Below, one piece after another: positions 8,513 through 16,368 of a stretch of DNA of 64,000 bases (the stretch's first letter is position 1; each line of letters opens with the position of its first letter). The notes below the pieces were generated by a model. It was not told the DNA's origin, ran no database searches, and worked only from the letters and a program-made list of their open reading frames with translations. This DNA comes from Oerskovia paurometabola. GTDB lineage: Bacteria > Actinomycetota > Actinomycetes > Actinomycetales > Cellulomonadaceae. The stretch covers positions 434,001-498,000 of the forward strand of contig NZ_JAFBBV010000001.1 in the NCBI RefSeq assembly GCF_016907365.1, read 5' to 3'. The position numbers and the translations under genes were made by a program.

Positions 8513-8533
8513 CTTGAGTCGCCTCCGCTCAAT
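8513..8533. promoter_or_regulatory. HAIR element (HspR operator) upstream of hsp20
   Basis: CTTGAGT-N7-GCTCAAT on the + strand, matching the HspR consensus CTTGAGT-N7-ACTCAAG at 12 of 14 positions with the exact 7-nt spacer. On the hsp20 strand the left arm TTGAGC can serve as a -35 with a weak TACCGG -10 17 bases downstream, so HspR would cover the promoter. Confidence 0.8.
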
Positions 8534-8611
8534 TCCGGGTCGGCGTTCGCCCTGGACGAACGACCGACGACCCCGGAAGGCGCGCCGACCGGGCCCCGTC
8601 GTGGCGGGGGG

Positions 8612-9409
8612 CTACTCGCAGCCCACGCCGTCGCCGTCGCGGTCCAGCTTCTTGCTGTACCCGGGGTCTCCGGACCGGATCGGCGCCTTGCCAGCAGCCC
8701 GGACCGCGTCGCAGTTCGCGTAGGACACCGCGCCGCCCCCGCTCCCGCCGACGATCCCGGCGGGCGCGTCCGGCGTGGTCACCTTCGGTGCGCTCGACGA
8801 CGTGCCCGAGCGACCCGTCGCCGCGCTCCGCGCCTGGAGGTCGGCCTCGGCCGCGGTGACCGCGCCCTCGCGTCCTTCGACCGCCGTCAGCCGGGCCTGG
8901 AGGTCGGCCTCGGCCGTCACGGCGGCCGACTCGCGGGTCGCGAGCTCGGCCTCCTTCGCGACCGCTGCCTCCTCGCGGGCCGTGACGTCGGCCTGAGCGG
9001 CGCCCAGCTCGTCCTGCGCGGTCGTGAGCGCCGCGCTGTCCTCGTCCAGGGCGGCGCGAGCCTCCGTCGCCTCGCCCAGGGTGGCCTCGGCGGCGGCGAG
9101 CCGCGAGCCCGAGGGCACGGCGCCCAGCAGTAGCCCGACGACCAGGAAGGCGAGGCACAGGAAGGCGACGAGCACGATGCGCCGCGTGCGACCGTCGTGA
9201 CGGCCTGCCACGGCTCCCGCACCGGTGAGGCTCGCGACCGGCAGTGCCATGGTCTGCTCGGTCGGTTCGACCGCTGCGGGGTCCTCGACCCAGAGCGGCC
9301 AGTCGGCGGGCTTCGCCGGCCAGCGAGGGTCGGGCGTCCAGTGGGGGTCCGGGGTCCATCCCTCGGGCGGGGTGGGCCAGCCCGGGGGCGGGTTGAAGCG
9401 AACGGTCAT
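8612..9409 (-). CDS. Membrane-anchored excalibur-domain protein
   Basis: 265 residues from the ATG at 9409, chosen because the protein then begins with the usual PPPGWPTPPEGW prefix (Pro/Trp repeats, PDPHW, PDPRW). One membrane segment (IVLVAFLCLAFLVVGLLLG, about residues 80-100), then a long Ala/Glu coiled coil (~105-200), a Ser/Pro/Gly linker, and a C-terminal excalibur calcium-binding domain: SYANCDAVRAAGKAPI, GDPGY and LDRDGDGVGCE with two Cys and the DxDxDG loop. Probably N-in with the calcium domain outside, a cell-surface protein of unknown role. Confidence 0.85.
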   Translation of the reverse strand: MTVRFNPPPGWPTPPEGWTPDPHWTPDPRWPAKPADWPLWVEDPAAVEPTEQTMALPVASLTGAGAVAGRHDGRTRRIVLVAFLCLAFLVVGLLLGAVPSGSRLAAAEATLGEATEARAALDEDSAALTTAQDELGAAQADVTAREEAAVAKEAELATRESAAVTAEADLQARLTAVEGREGAVTAAEADLQARSAATGRSGTSSSAPKVTTPDAPAGIVGGSGGGAVSYANCDAVRAAGKAPIRSGDPGYSKKLDRDGDGVGCE

Positions 9410-9554
9410 GGCAGGGCTCCTCGTCGAGCGGGCACGCGCGCGGCGGTGCCGGGGCGACCGTCGTTCGGTCGACACCCCGGAGGCTAGGGGGAGCAGAGCC
9501 CTCGCGTCAGCACCCGGGAGGGGGTGAAATCCCCCGGGAGCGGACCGCGACGCG

Positions 9555-10172
9555 TCAGTTCTCAGGTGCTCCCAGCACGGCGACGAGGAAGTCGCCGTCC
9601 TCGGCGAACGGCCGCAGGTCCCACGTCGAGAGCTTGAGCTGAACCTCGAGCCCGGCCTCGGCGGCGTCGGCGAAGAACGCGTCGAACGCGTACCCGCGCC
9701 CCGCTCCGAAGCCGACGACGGCCCGACCGCCCGGCGCCAGGTGGGCGCGGAAGCGGCGCAGCACCTCGACCTCGGTGCCCGGCGCGAGGAACGTGACGAC
9801 GTTCCCGGCGCACACGATCAGGTCGAACGGCTCGGCGATCCCGGCCGCGGGAAGGTCGAGCTCGGCGATGTCCCCGACGAGCCACGTCGAACCGGGGTGG
9901 TCTGCCTCGGCGGCCTCGATGAGCACGGGGTCGACGTCGACGCCCACCACGGTGTGACCGCGCGCTGCGAGCTCGGCACCGACGCGCCCCGGGCCGCTGC
10001 CCGCGTCGAGGATGCGGGCGCCGCGGGGAACCATCGCGTCGACCAGCCGGGCCTCGCCCGCGAGGTCGGCGCCCTGGGCGGCCATGGCGCGGAACCGCTC
10101 GACGTACCAGGTCGAGTGGGACGGGTTCACGGCGGTCTTCTGCTCCCAGCGGGTGGGGTTGGCCTTGCTCAC
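9555..10172 (-). CDS. Class I SAM-dependent methyltransferase
   Basis: 205 residues. SAM-binding motif I ILDAGSGPGRVGAEL near residue 55, acidic ribose-binding VVGVDVDP near 78, motif II DLIVCAGNVVTFL near 117 and APGGRAVVGFG near 148, the complete order of a Methyltransf_11/25 protein. N-terminal WEQKTAVNPSHSTWYVERFRAMAAQG is typical of an actinobacterial family annotated as class I methyltransferase. Substrate unknown. Transcribed alone. Confidence 0.85.
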   Translation of the reverse strand: MSKANPTRWEQKTAVNPSHSTWYVERFRAMAAQGADLAGEARLVDAMVPRGARILDAGSGPGRVGAELAARGHTVVGVDVDPVLIEAAEADHPGSTWLVGDIAELDLPAAGIAEPFDLIVCAGNVVTFLAPGTEVEVLRRFRAHLAPGGRAVVGFGAGRGYAFDAFFADAAEAGLEVQLKLSTWDLRPFAEDGDFLVAVLGAPEN

Positions 10173-10353
10173 CGGTGGCTCCTCGGGGTCGGGCGGGGCT
10201 CTGAACGGGCTCGGCGGCGGCCACGAGAGCGGGTCGCCGCACCTTCGACCGTACCCCCACCGGGTACTACCCCGGCGACCGTCCAGCGCCGACCAGACCC
10301 GGTCTCACCGACCGGACCCGGACCCCTCGCCCACCACGAGGTTGCCTGCGGTC

Positions 10354-10406
10354 GAGAACGGGATGGAGGTCGGTATCGGCGGCAGAACGACCTCAACCCC
10401 GTTCTC
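10354..10406. repeat. Long imperfect hairpin 3' of the NAD(P)-binding gene
   Basis: Arms of 19 nt (from GAGAACGGG to GAGGTCG, and the reverse) pair at 17 of 19 positions across a 15-nt loop. The arm sequence is nearly the same as that of the 24-bp hairpin at 47077-47127, and the sequence just before it (10337-10354, CACGAGGTTGC) resembles the arm of the hairpin at 45963. It lies just after the stop of the minus-strand gene at 10427, so it probably works as its terminator. Confidence 0.65.
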
Positions 10407-10426
10407 GGCACCCCGGGGACACCGGG

Positions 10427-11065
10427 CTAGCGGCCGAAGACCTCCAGGACCGGCGTCTCGCCGTCGACGAAACGGACGAACTGCCCCACGGTCGACGGCG
10501 AGCGCAGGGCCTGCGCGACGACGAGGGCGACGTTGCCGCGCGACGTCTTCCCCTCGTGCGCGTCGACCGTGATCATGCCGGTCGGCTCGTCGTTCGTCAG
10601 GGTGCCCGGGCCCAGGATCGTCCAGTCCAGGTCGGTGCCGCGCAGGTGGTCGTCGGCGGCGAGCTTGGCGTCGGCGTACGGGAAGAAGCTGTTGTCCTCC
10701 GGCACACCGTGGTCCGGCACCGAGCCGATCCACGACACCATGACGTAGCGCGAGACGCCCGCGGCGGCGGCCGCGTCCATCGAACGGATCGCGGCGTCCC
10801 GGTCGACGGCGTAGGTCCGCTCCGGGCTCCCGCCACCGGCGCCGGCGGACCACACCACGGCGTCGTGCCCGCGCAGGGCCTCGGTGATCTCCTCGGTCGT
10901 GGCGTTCTCGACGTCGAGCAGCAACGGCGTGCCGCCGAGCTCCTCGACGAGCGGGAGCTGCGACTCGTGCCGCACGATCCCGCTCACCTCGATCTCGTGG
11001 TCCCTGAGGATGGGGACGACCAGGCGACCCACCTTGCCGTGGGCTCCGATCAGGGCGACGTTCAT
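10427..11065 (-). CDS. NAD(P)-binding SDR-like/NmrA-type protein
   Basis: 212 residues from the ATG at 11065, where the dinucleotide fold begins at once (MNVALIGAHGKVGRLVVP, motif GxxGxxG). Further landmarks: LDVENAT (Asp near 50), AVVWSAGAGG near 72, ASRYVMVSWIGS-like stretch and YADAKLAADDHL with the Tyr/Lys pair near 125. This is the atypical SDR family of NAD(P)H-binding proteins related to YwnB/YtfG; the reaction is unknown. Upstream lies the minus-strand ohr gene, 82 bases away. Confidence 0.82.
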   Translation of the reverse strand: MNVALIGAHGKVGRLVVPILRDHEIEVSGIVRHESQLPLVEELGGTPLLLDVENATTEEITEALRGHDAVVWSAGAGGGSPERTYAVDRDAAIRSMDAAAAAGVSRYVMVSWIGSVPDHGVPEDNSFFPYADAKLAADDHLRGTDLDWTILGPGTLTNDEPTGMITVDAHEGKTSRGNVALVVAQALRSPSTVGQFVRFVDGETPVLEVFGR

Positions 11066-11147
11066 GGTTCTCCTCGTGGTGTCGGTGACGGTGCTCCCTC
11101 CACGGTGCACCGAGGACGCGCGCTCCGCCCGCTGGGGGCAGGCAGGA

Positions 11148-11570
11148 CTACTCCTCGACGACCGCCACGGTCACCTCGATGTTGCCGCGCGTCGCGTTCG
11201 AGTAGGGGCAGACCTGGTGCGCGGCCTCGACGAGCTCCTGGGCCACCGCGCGCTCGACGCCGGGCAGGCTGGCCTCCAGCTGCACGGCGAGGGTGTACCC
11301 GCCGCCGTCGAGGGGGCCGATCGAGACGCTCGCGCCGATGGCCGAGTCGACGACCGAGACCTTGCGCTGGCGGGCGACGCCCAGGAGGGCCGAGTGGAAG
11401 CATGCCGCGTAGCCCGCGGCGAAGAGCTGCTCGGGGTTGGACCCGTCGCCGGTGCCGCCCATCTCCTTGGGTACGGCGACGTCGAGGTCGACCCGCCCGT
11501 CGGTGGACCGGACGTGGCCGTTGCGGCCCTCTCCGGTGGCCAGGGCTTCCGCGGTGTAGAGAGTCTTCAT
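11148..11570 (-). CDS. ohr: Organic hydroperoxide resistance protein (Ohr/OsmC family)
   Basis: 140 residues, the usual Ohr length. Thiol peroxidase that reduces organic hydroperoxides. Peroxidatic Cys in YAACFHSALL near residue 60 and resolving Cys in VCPYSNATRGN near 126, plus the GTGDGSNPEQLFAAGY signature that separates Ohr from OsmC. ATG at 11570. No OhrR-type MarR regulator is adjacent, which is unusual but not rare. Confidence 0.93.
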   Translation of the reverse strand: MKTLYTAEALATGEGRNGHVRSTDGRVDLDVAVPKEMGGTGDGSNPEQLFAAGYAACFHSALLGVARQRKVSVVDSAIGASVSIGPLDGGGYTLAVQLEASLPGVERAVAQELVEAAHQVCPYSNATRGNIEVTVAVVEE

Positions 11571-11750
11571 CGTGCTACCTCCAGGGTGGGGTCGACGGGT
11601 GAACCTCTCGAACGTATGTCGCTCGGGGCAACAAGGTGTGGTCGGTTCGCGCAGAGCGCAGCGGCCGCACTCCCCGCCGTCGGGGTGCGGGTACCGTGGA
11701 ACGGCCGCCGTCTCGGCGACCCCCCTCGACCACGGACTGACCGCACCCCC

Positions 11751-13235
11751 ATGAGCAACGCACCTACGCCGTCGGGCACGCCTGACAGCGCTTCCCCCTC
11801 CCTGCCCGACGACGCCGCGCACCCCACCGCGCCCCTCGCCCCCGAGGGCGAGCAGCTCTCCCACGGCCTGCGCACCCGGCACCTGACCATGATGGGACTG
11901 GGCTCCGCGATCGGGGCCGGCCTGTTCCTCGGCAGCGGCGTGGGGATCGCGACCGCGGGACCCGCCGTCCTGGTCTCGTACGCGGTCGCAGGCCTGCTCG
12001 TCATCCTCGTCATGCGGATGCTCGCCGAGATGGCGTCGGCCGTGCCGTCGAGCGGTTCCTTCTCGGTGTACGCCGAGACCGCGCTGGGGCGCTGGGCCGG
12101 GTTCACCATGGGCTGGCTCTACTGGTTCACGCTCATCATGGTGCTCGGCGCCGAGATCACGGGTGCCTCGCAGATCGTGTCCGGGTGGGTCCCCGGCGTG
12201 CCGCAATGGGTCGTCGCGCTCGTGTTCGTGGCGGCGTTCGCGGTCGTGAACCTGTGGGGCGTCAAGCACTTCGGCGAGTTCGAGTTCTGGTTCGCGTTCA
12301 TCAAGGTCGCCGCGATCGTGGCGTTCCTCGTGATCGGGGTGCTGCTCGTGCTGGGCTGGCTGCCCGGCACCGACCCCGTGGGGACGACCAACATCTTCGG
12401 CGACCCGGCCTCGCTCGCGGGCTTCGCGCCCCACGGGCTGCCCGGCATCGCGGCGGGGCTGCTCGTCGTGGTCTTCGCGTTCGGGGGGATCGAGATCGTG
12501 ACGATCGCCGCGGCCGAGGCCCGCGAGCCGCAGAAGGCCATCGTGACCGCCACCCGCTCGATCGTGTGGCGCATCCTCTTCTTCTACGTGGGTGCGGTCG
12601 CGATCATGGCGCTCGTCCTGCCGTGGGACGCCCCCGAGCTGCTGAGCGGCCCGTTCGTCGCGGTGCTCGACCTCGCGGGGCTGCCGAGCGCGGCGCGGCT
12701 GATGGAGGCCGTCGTGGTCGTCGCGCTCCTGTCGGCGTTCAACGCCAACGTCTACGGGACGTCCCGCATGGCGTTCTCGCTCGCGGGCCGCGGCGACGGG
12801 CACCCGGCGCTGACCAAGGTGTCGCCGACCGGTGTGCCGTGGGTCGCCGTGCTGCTGTCGGTGTTCTTCGGCCTCGTGTCCGTGGGGCTCAACTGGCTGC
12901 TGCCGGGCGAGGTCCTGGGCATCCTGCTCAACGCCGTGGGTTCGGCGCTGCTCGTCATCTGGGTGTTCATCGCGGTCTCGCAGCTCCGGCTGCGCCCGCG
13001 CCTCGAGGCCGCCGCAGGTGGCGCGGACAGGATGACGCTGCGCATGTGGGCCTACCCCGGGCTCACCTGGGCGACGCTCGCGGGGCTCGCCGGGCTGATC
13101 GTGCTCATGCTGTTCGACGACGCCGCACGCGTCCAGCTCGTGTCGACGCTCGTGCTCGTGGGCGTCATCGTCGGGATCTACGCGGTGCGGTCGCGGCTGC
13201 GGAAGCGGACCGAGCGGGCCGGCGTCGGGTCCTGA
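11751..13235 (+). CDS. Amino acid permease (APC superfamily, GabP/CycA type)
   Basis: 494 residues with about 12 membrane segments. The first, LTMMGLGSAIGAGLFLGSG near residue 45, is the consensus of the AAT amino acid transporter branch (proline, GABA, D-alanine/glycine, aromatic permeases); FGGIEIVTIAAAEARE in segment 6 and SRMAFSLAGRGDGHPAL later agree. Proton-coupled uptake across the inner membrane; substrate not predictable. ATG at 11751 gives a 45-residue hydrophilic tail that includes an 11-mer element copy (11767-11777, reads TPSGT). Stand-alone gene. Confidence 0.9.
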   Translation: MSNAPTPSGTPDSASPSLPDDAAHPTAPLAPEGEQLSHGLRTRHLTMMGLGSAIGAGLFLGSGVGIATAGPAVLVSYAVAGLLVILVMRMLAEMASAVPSSGSFSVYAETALGRWAGFTMGWLYWFTLIMVLGAEITGASQIVSGWVPGVPQWVVALVFVAAFAVVNLWGVKHFGEFEFWFAFIKVAAIVAFLVIGVLLVLGWLPGTDPVGTTNIFGDPASLAGFAPHGLPGIAAGLLVVVFAFGGIEIVTIAAAEAREPQKAIVTATRSIVWRILFFYVGAVAIMALVLPWDAPELLSGPFVAVLDLAGLPSAARLMEAVVVVALLSAFNANVYGTSRMAFSLAGRGDGHPALTKVSPTGVPWVAVLLSVFFGLVSVGLNWLLPGEVLGILLNAVGSALLVIWVFIAVSQLRLRPRLEAAAGGADRMTLRMWAYPGLTWATLAGLAGLIVLMLFDDAARVQLVSTLVLVGVIVGIYAVRSRLRKRTERAGVGS

Positions 13236-13312
13236 CCCGTTGACACCCACCCCCTCGCGGGTGTGCGCTGGAATCTCGCGCCAGGGAGCACCGGGAGTCT
13301 CGGGGAGAACCC

Positions 13313-15436
13313 ATGTCTCGCATCGCCGGCTGGATCACGCACCGCTACGCCAAGTGGGTCGTCATCGCCTTCTGGGCGGTCGTCCTGGCCCTGACCGCGC
13401 CGCTGGCCGGAAAGCTCACGGGCGCGCAGGACAACGACGCCAAGTCGTGGCTCCCGGCCGACGCCGAGTCGACCCAGGTGCTCGACGTCGCGAGCAGCTT
13501 CACCTCGCCCAACACGATCCCGGCGGTCCTGGTCTACGTGCGCGAGTCCGGCCTGACTCCCGAGGACCTGGCCAAGGTCTCCCAGGACGTCGCGACCTTC
13601 GGTGAGCTCGACACCCTGGACGGGGACGTCGTCGGGCCGATCCCGTCCGAGGACGGGCAGGCCGTCCAGGTGATCGTGCCCCTCGACCTGGGCAGCGAGG
13701 GCTGGAACCTCGCGGCCGACGCCGTCGCGGACCTGCGCGCGACCGCGGAGGACGGCGCGAACGGCATGGACGTCTACGTGACGGGCCCGGCGGGCGCGGC
13801 CGCCGACTCCTCGAAGGCGTTCGAGGGCATCGACTCGACGCTGCTCTACGCAGCGGCGGGCGTCGTGATCGTGATCCTGCTGCTGACCTACCGCAGCCCC
13901 ACGCTGTGGCTCCTGCCCGTGGTCTCGGCGGGCGTCGCGCTGACCGTGTCGCAGGCCGTGGTCTACGTGCTCGCCGACCGCACGGGCCTGACCGTGAACG
14001 CGCAGAGCGCGGGCATCCTCACGGTCCTGGTCTTCGGTGCGGGGACGGACTACGCCCTGCTGCTCGTGGCGCGCTACCGGGAAGAGCTCCGTCGCCACGA
14101 GGACCGGCACGAGGCCATGTCGCTCGCGCTGCACCGCGCGGGCCCGGCGATCGTCGCGAGCGGTGCGACGGTCGCGATCGGCATGCTGTGCCTGCTGTTC
14201 GCGCAGATGAGCTCGACGGCCGGGCTGGGGCCCGTCGCGGCGGTCGGGATCGTGGTCGCGCTGCTGGTGATGCTGACGCTGCTGCCTGCGCTGCTCGTCG
14301 CGACGGGCCGGTGGGTGTTCTGGCCGCGCGTGCCGCACGTGGGTGACGACGAGCCCACCGAGCACGGTGTGTGGGCGCGGCTGGGCGGCCGGATCGCGAA
14401 GCGGCCCCGGCGTGTGTGGGTCGTGACGTCGATCGTCCTGGCCGTGCTGGGCCTGGGCATCACGCAGCTCGACGCGAACGGGCTCTCGAGCGCCGAGTCG
14501 TTCCGGGGCGAGCAGCCGTCGATCGTGGGCGAGCAGGTCCTCGCCGAGCACTTCCCGGCGGGGTCGGGCTCGCCCGTGGTCGTCGTCGCGGACGACTCGT
14601 CGCCCACCGCGGTCGCCGCGGTGCACGACGCGTTCGCGGGCACCGAGGGGATCGACGCCTCGAGCGTGACCGAGCCCGTGTCCGCGGGCGGGTACGCGTA
14701 CATGGAGGGCACGCTCACGTCCGAGCCGGACTCGCAGGCGGCGTACGACACGGTCGACCGGGTCCGGGACGCGGTCCACGCGGTCCCGGACGCCGACGCC
14801 CAGGTGGGCGGGGCGAGCGCGATCACGCTCGACGTCCAGCGCGCCTCGGCCGCGGACAACATGCTCATCATCCCGATCATCCTGCTGACCGTGCTGGTCA
14901 TCCTCGCGCTGCTCCTGCGCGCGATCACGGCGCCGCTCGTCCTGGTCGCGACGGTCGTGCTGTCCTTCACCGCGGCCCTCGGCGTGAGCGCGCTCGTCTT
15001 CAAGTACGTCTTCGGCTTCGAGGGCGCCGACACGTCGCTGCCCCTGTTCGTGTTCGTGTTCCTCGTCGCGCTGGGGATCGACTACAACATCTTCCTCATG
15101 ACCCGGGTGCGCGAGGAGTCGCTGCGCGTCGGGACGCGGCGCGGCGCGCTGATCGGGCTGGCGGCGACGGGGGCGGTCATCACGTCGGCCGGGCTGGTGC
15201 TCGCGGGGACGTTCGCGGTGCTGGGCACGCTGCCTGTGGTCGCGTTCGCGGAGATCGGGTTCGCGGTCGCGTTCGGCGTCCTGCTCGACACGCTCGTCGT
15301 CCGGTCGGTGCTCGTCACGGCCCTCAACCTCGACGTGGGACGGCACATGTGGTGGCCGAGCGCCCTGGGCCGCAAGGAGGACGTGCCGGTCGAGGCGACC
15401 CCGGTGGTCCCGACGGGCGCACCGGTCCGCGAGTAG
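13313..15436 (+). CDS. MMPL family (RND superfamily) transporter
   Basis: 707 residues. Two halves each with one leading membrane segment, an exported loop and five clustered segments: WVVIAFWAVVLALTAPLAG near 17, cluster at ~180-340, VWVVTSIVLAVLGLGI near 370, cluster at ~520-690. Proton-relay motifs GAGTDYALLLVARYREEL (near 243) and ALGIDYNIFLMTRVREES (near 585) carry the paired Asp-Tyr of MMPL proteins. Exports lipids or drugs in actinobacteria; it is shorter than MmpL3 and lacks its C-terminal domain, closest to the YdfJ-like group. ATG at 13313 preceded by GGGGAG. Ends in a convergent terminator. Confidence 0.92.
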   Translation: MSRIAGWITHRYAKWVVIAFWAVVLALTAPLAGKLTGAQDNDAKSWLPADAESTQVLDVASSFTSPNTIPAVLVYVRESGLTPEDLAKVSQDVATFGELDTLDGDVVGPIPSEDGQAVQVIVPLDLGSEGWNLAADAVADLRATAEDGANGMDVYVTGPAGAAADSSKAFEGIDSTLLYAAAGVVIVILLLTYRSPTLWLLPVVSAGVALTVSQAVVYVLADRTGLTVNAQSAGILTVLVFGAGTDYALLLVARYREELRRHEDRHEAMSLALHRAGPAIVASGATVAIGMLCLLFAQMSSTAGLGPVAAVGIVVALLVMLTLLPALLVATGRWVFWPRVPHVGDDEPTEHGVWARLGGRIAKRPRRVWVVTSIVLAVLGLGITQLDANGLSSAESFRGEQPSIVGEQVLAEHFPAGSGSPVVVVADDSSPTAVAAVHDAFAGTEGIDASSVTEPVSAGGYAYMEGTLTSEPDSQAAYDTVDRVRDAVHAVPDADAQVGGASAITLDVQRASAADNMLIIPIILLTVLVILALLLRAITAPLVLVATVVLSFTAALGVSALVFKYVFGFEGADTSLPLFVFVFLVALGIDYNIFLMTRVREESLRVGTRRGALIGLAATGAVITSAGLVLAGTFAVLGTLPVVAFAEIGFAVAFGVLLDTLVVRSVLVTALNLDVGRHMWWPSALGRKEDVPVEATPVVPTGAPVRE

Positions 15437-15457
15437 CACCCGGTCAGGACGGCCCAC

Positions 15458-15468
15458 GCCCGACGGCG
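15458..15468 (+). repeat. Copy of the dispersed 11-mer GCCCGACGGCG, intergenic
   Basis: Exact copy between the MMPL stop and the terminator hairpin. One of at least 24 exact copies in the window; see the findings for the list and for copies inside genes. Confidence 0.75.
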
Positions 15469-15522
15469 GAGCGCACCGCCGAAGGGTGTCGGACCATGCC
15501 GTCGTCGACGAGGACCCGCCAG

Positions 15523-15554
15523 AGCGCCGCCTCCGATTGCTCGGAGGCGGCGCT
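15523..15554. terminator. Convergent hairpin terminator
   Basis: Perfect 14-bp stem (AGCGCCGCCTCCGA / TCGGAGGCGGCGCT) with a TTGC loop between the MMPL gene and the toxin-antitoxin-like pair. Confidence 0.85.
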
Positions 15555-15564
15555 GACGGTGGGT

Positions 15565-16035
15565 TCAGGCGGTGGGGAGTGGCGACTCGCGGAATCGAAT
15601 CTGTGCGGCCTGTCGAGTCACCCCGAGTGTGCGTCCGATGTCGGCCCAGGTTCGCCCGGCTGCTCGGGCCTCACGCACGGCTGCCCTGAGCTCGGCCTCG
15701 GCTTCCTCAACACCTCGCTGTGCGAGACCGACCCGACGAAGCTCGCGCGGGTCATCGGCCGGAGTCGACGCCGGGTCGAGGGAGTCGAGCCAATCTTCTG
15801 CTTCTGCCGTTTCGCCACGGGGCGCATCTGCTGGTCGCGGGACGACGTAGATGACCTCGATCGGCTCTCCGAGTGATTCGTCGAGTTCGTCGAGCGGCGT
15901 CTCGTCGGCCGAAGCGAGACTGAGATGCGCGACCTTCAACAGGCGGCGGGCCTCGTCGAGAGCGTCGTGACGAGTGGTCAACACCCGGCCGGTGACGGCT
16001 GGGTCCTTGCGCGTTGTCTTGGTCATCGTCATCAC
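15565..16035 (-). CDS. Antitoxin-like protein with C-terminal helix-turn-helix
   Basis: 156 residues. C-terminal AGRTWADIGRTLGVTRQAAQIRFR (about 125-148) is a sigma-like helix-turn-helix, preceded by a long Glu/Arg helix. The N-terminal half has acidic EIVY-type strands (EVIYVVPRP) and an acidic Pro/Asp linker. The gene follows the 75-residue upstream gene with only a base between stop and start, so the two are one operon; small protein first, DNA-binding partner second. GTG at 16035, ATG at 16032 and ATG at 16026 are all possible starts, with GAGGTG overlapping. I infer an antitoxin/autorepressor. Family not recognised by name. Confidence 0.65.
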   Translation of the reverse strand: MMTMTKTTRKDPAVTGRVLTTRHDALDEARRLLKVAHLSLASADETPLDELDESLGEPIEVIYVVPRPADAPRGETAEAEDWLDSLDPASTPADDPRELRRVGLAQRGVEEAEAELRAAVREARAAGRTWADIGRTLGVTRQAAQIRFRESPLPTA

Positions 16036-16036
16036 C

Positions 16037-16264
16037 TCACAGGTAGTCGTAGAACTTGGGGCGAAGGGCCATTGCGTGGATCACGCGAGGGTCGTCGCCT
16101 TCGGGATCAGCAACGACGAGCTCGAGAAGCGTCCCAGCGCTCGTCGCCCCGATGACGAGCATCTTCTCAGTGCCTTGGCGGACCTCCCGCATCGGCACCT
16201 GGAGAGCGGAGCGGATCTCTTCGCGGGAGACACCGTGCTTCAGGGCATCGGGGAGGATCCGCAT
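16037..16264 (-). CDS. Small toxin-like protein (75 residues)
   Basis: Begins MRILPDALKHGVSREEIRSAL, then VIGATSAGTLLELVVAD and ends RVIHAMALRPKFYDYL. The order of N-terminal helix (KHGVS-EEI), beta strands carrying G-x-LLEL and the closing VIHAM-R-KFY is a recurrent actinobacterial small-protein pattern that looks like a BrnT/RelE-like RNase toxin fold; this is inference. ATG at 16264 sits inside a perfect palindrome and the predicted promoter places transcription start at or beside it, so the mRNA may be leaderless. Partner gene downstream encodes a helix-turn-helix protein. Confidence 0.6.
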   Translation of the reverse strand: MRILPDALKHGVSREEIRSALQVPMREVRQGTEKMLVIGATSAGTLLELVVADPEGDDPRVIHAMALRPKFYDYL

Positions 16265-16288
16265 CTGTCAAAGGTACTTTGACAGATG
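16262..16288. promoter_or_regulatory. Palindromic operator over the start of the toxin-like gene
   Basis: Perfect inverted repeat CATCTGTCAAAG-GTA-CTTTGACAGATG (12-bp arms). A second, partial copy of the core (GTCAAG-N4-CTTTGAC) lies at 16293-16309. On the minus strand TTGACG and TACCTT are 17 bases apart, a near-consensus -35/-10 pair covered by both repeats. The pattern is that of an autoregulated toxin-antitoxin operon. Confidence 0.75.
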
Positions 16289-16368
16289 GATTGCGTCAAG
16301 CCTGCTTTGACATTCGCCCGCTCCTGCGGTGTCGGTACGAGAGCCGTCCCGTCGAGTGTGTCGTCGTG

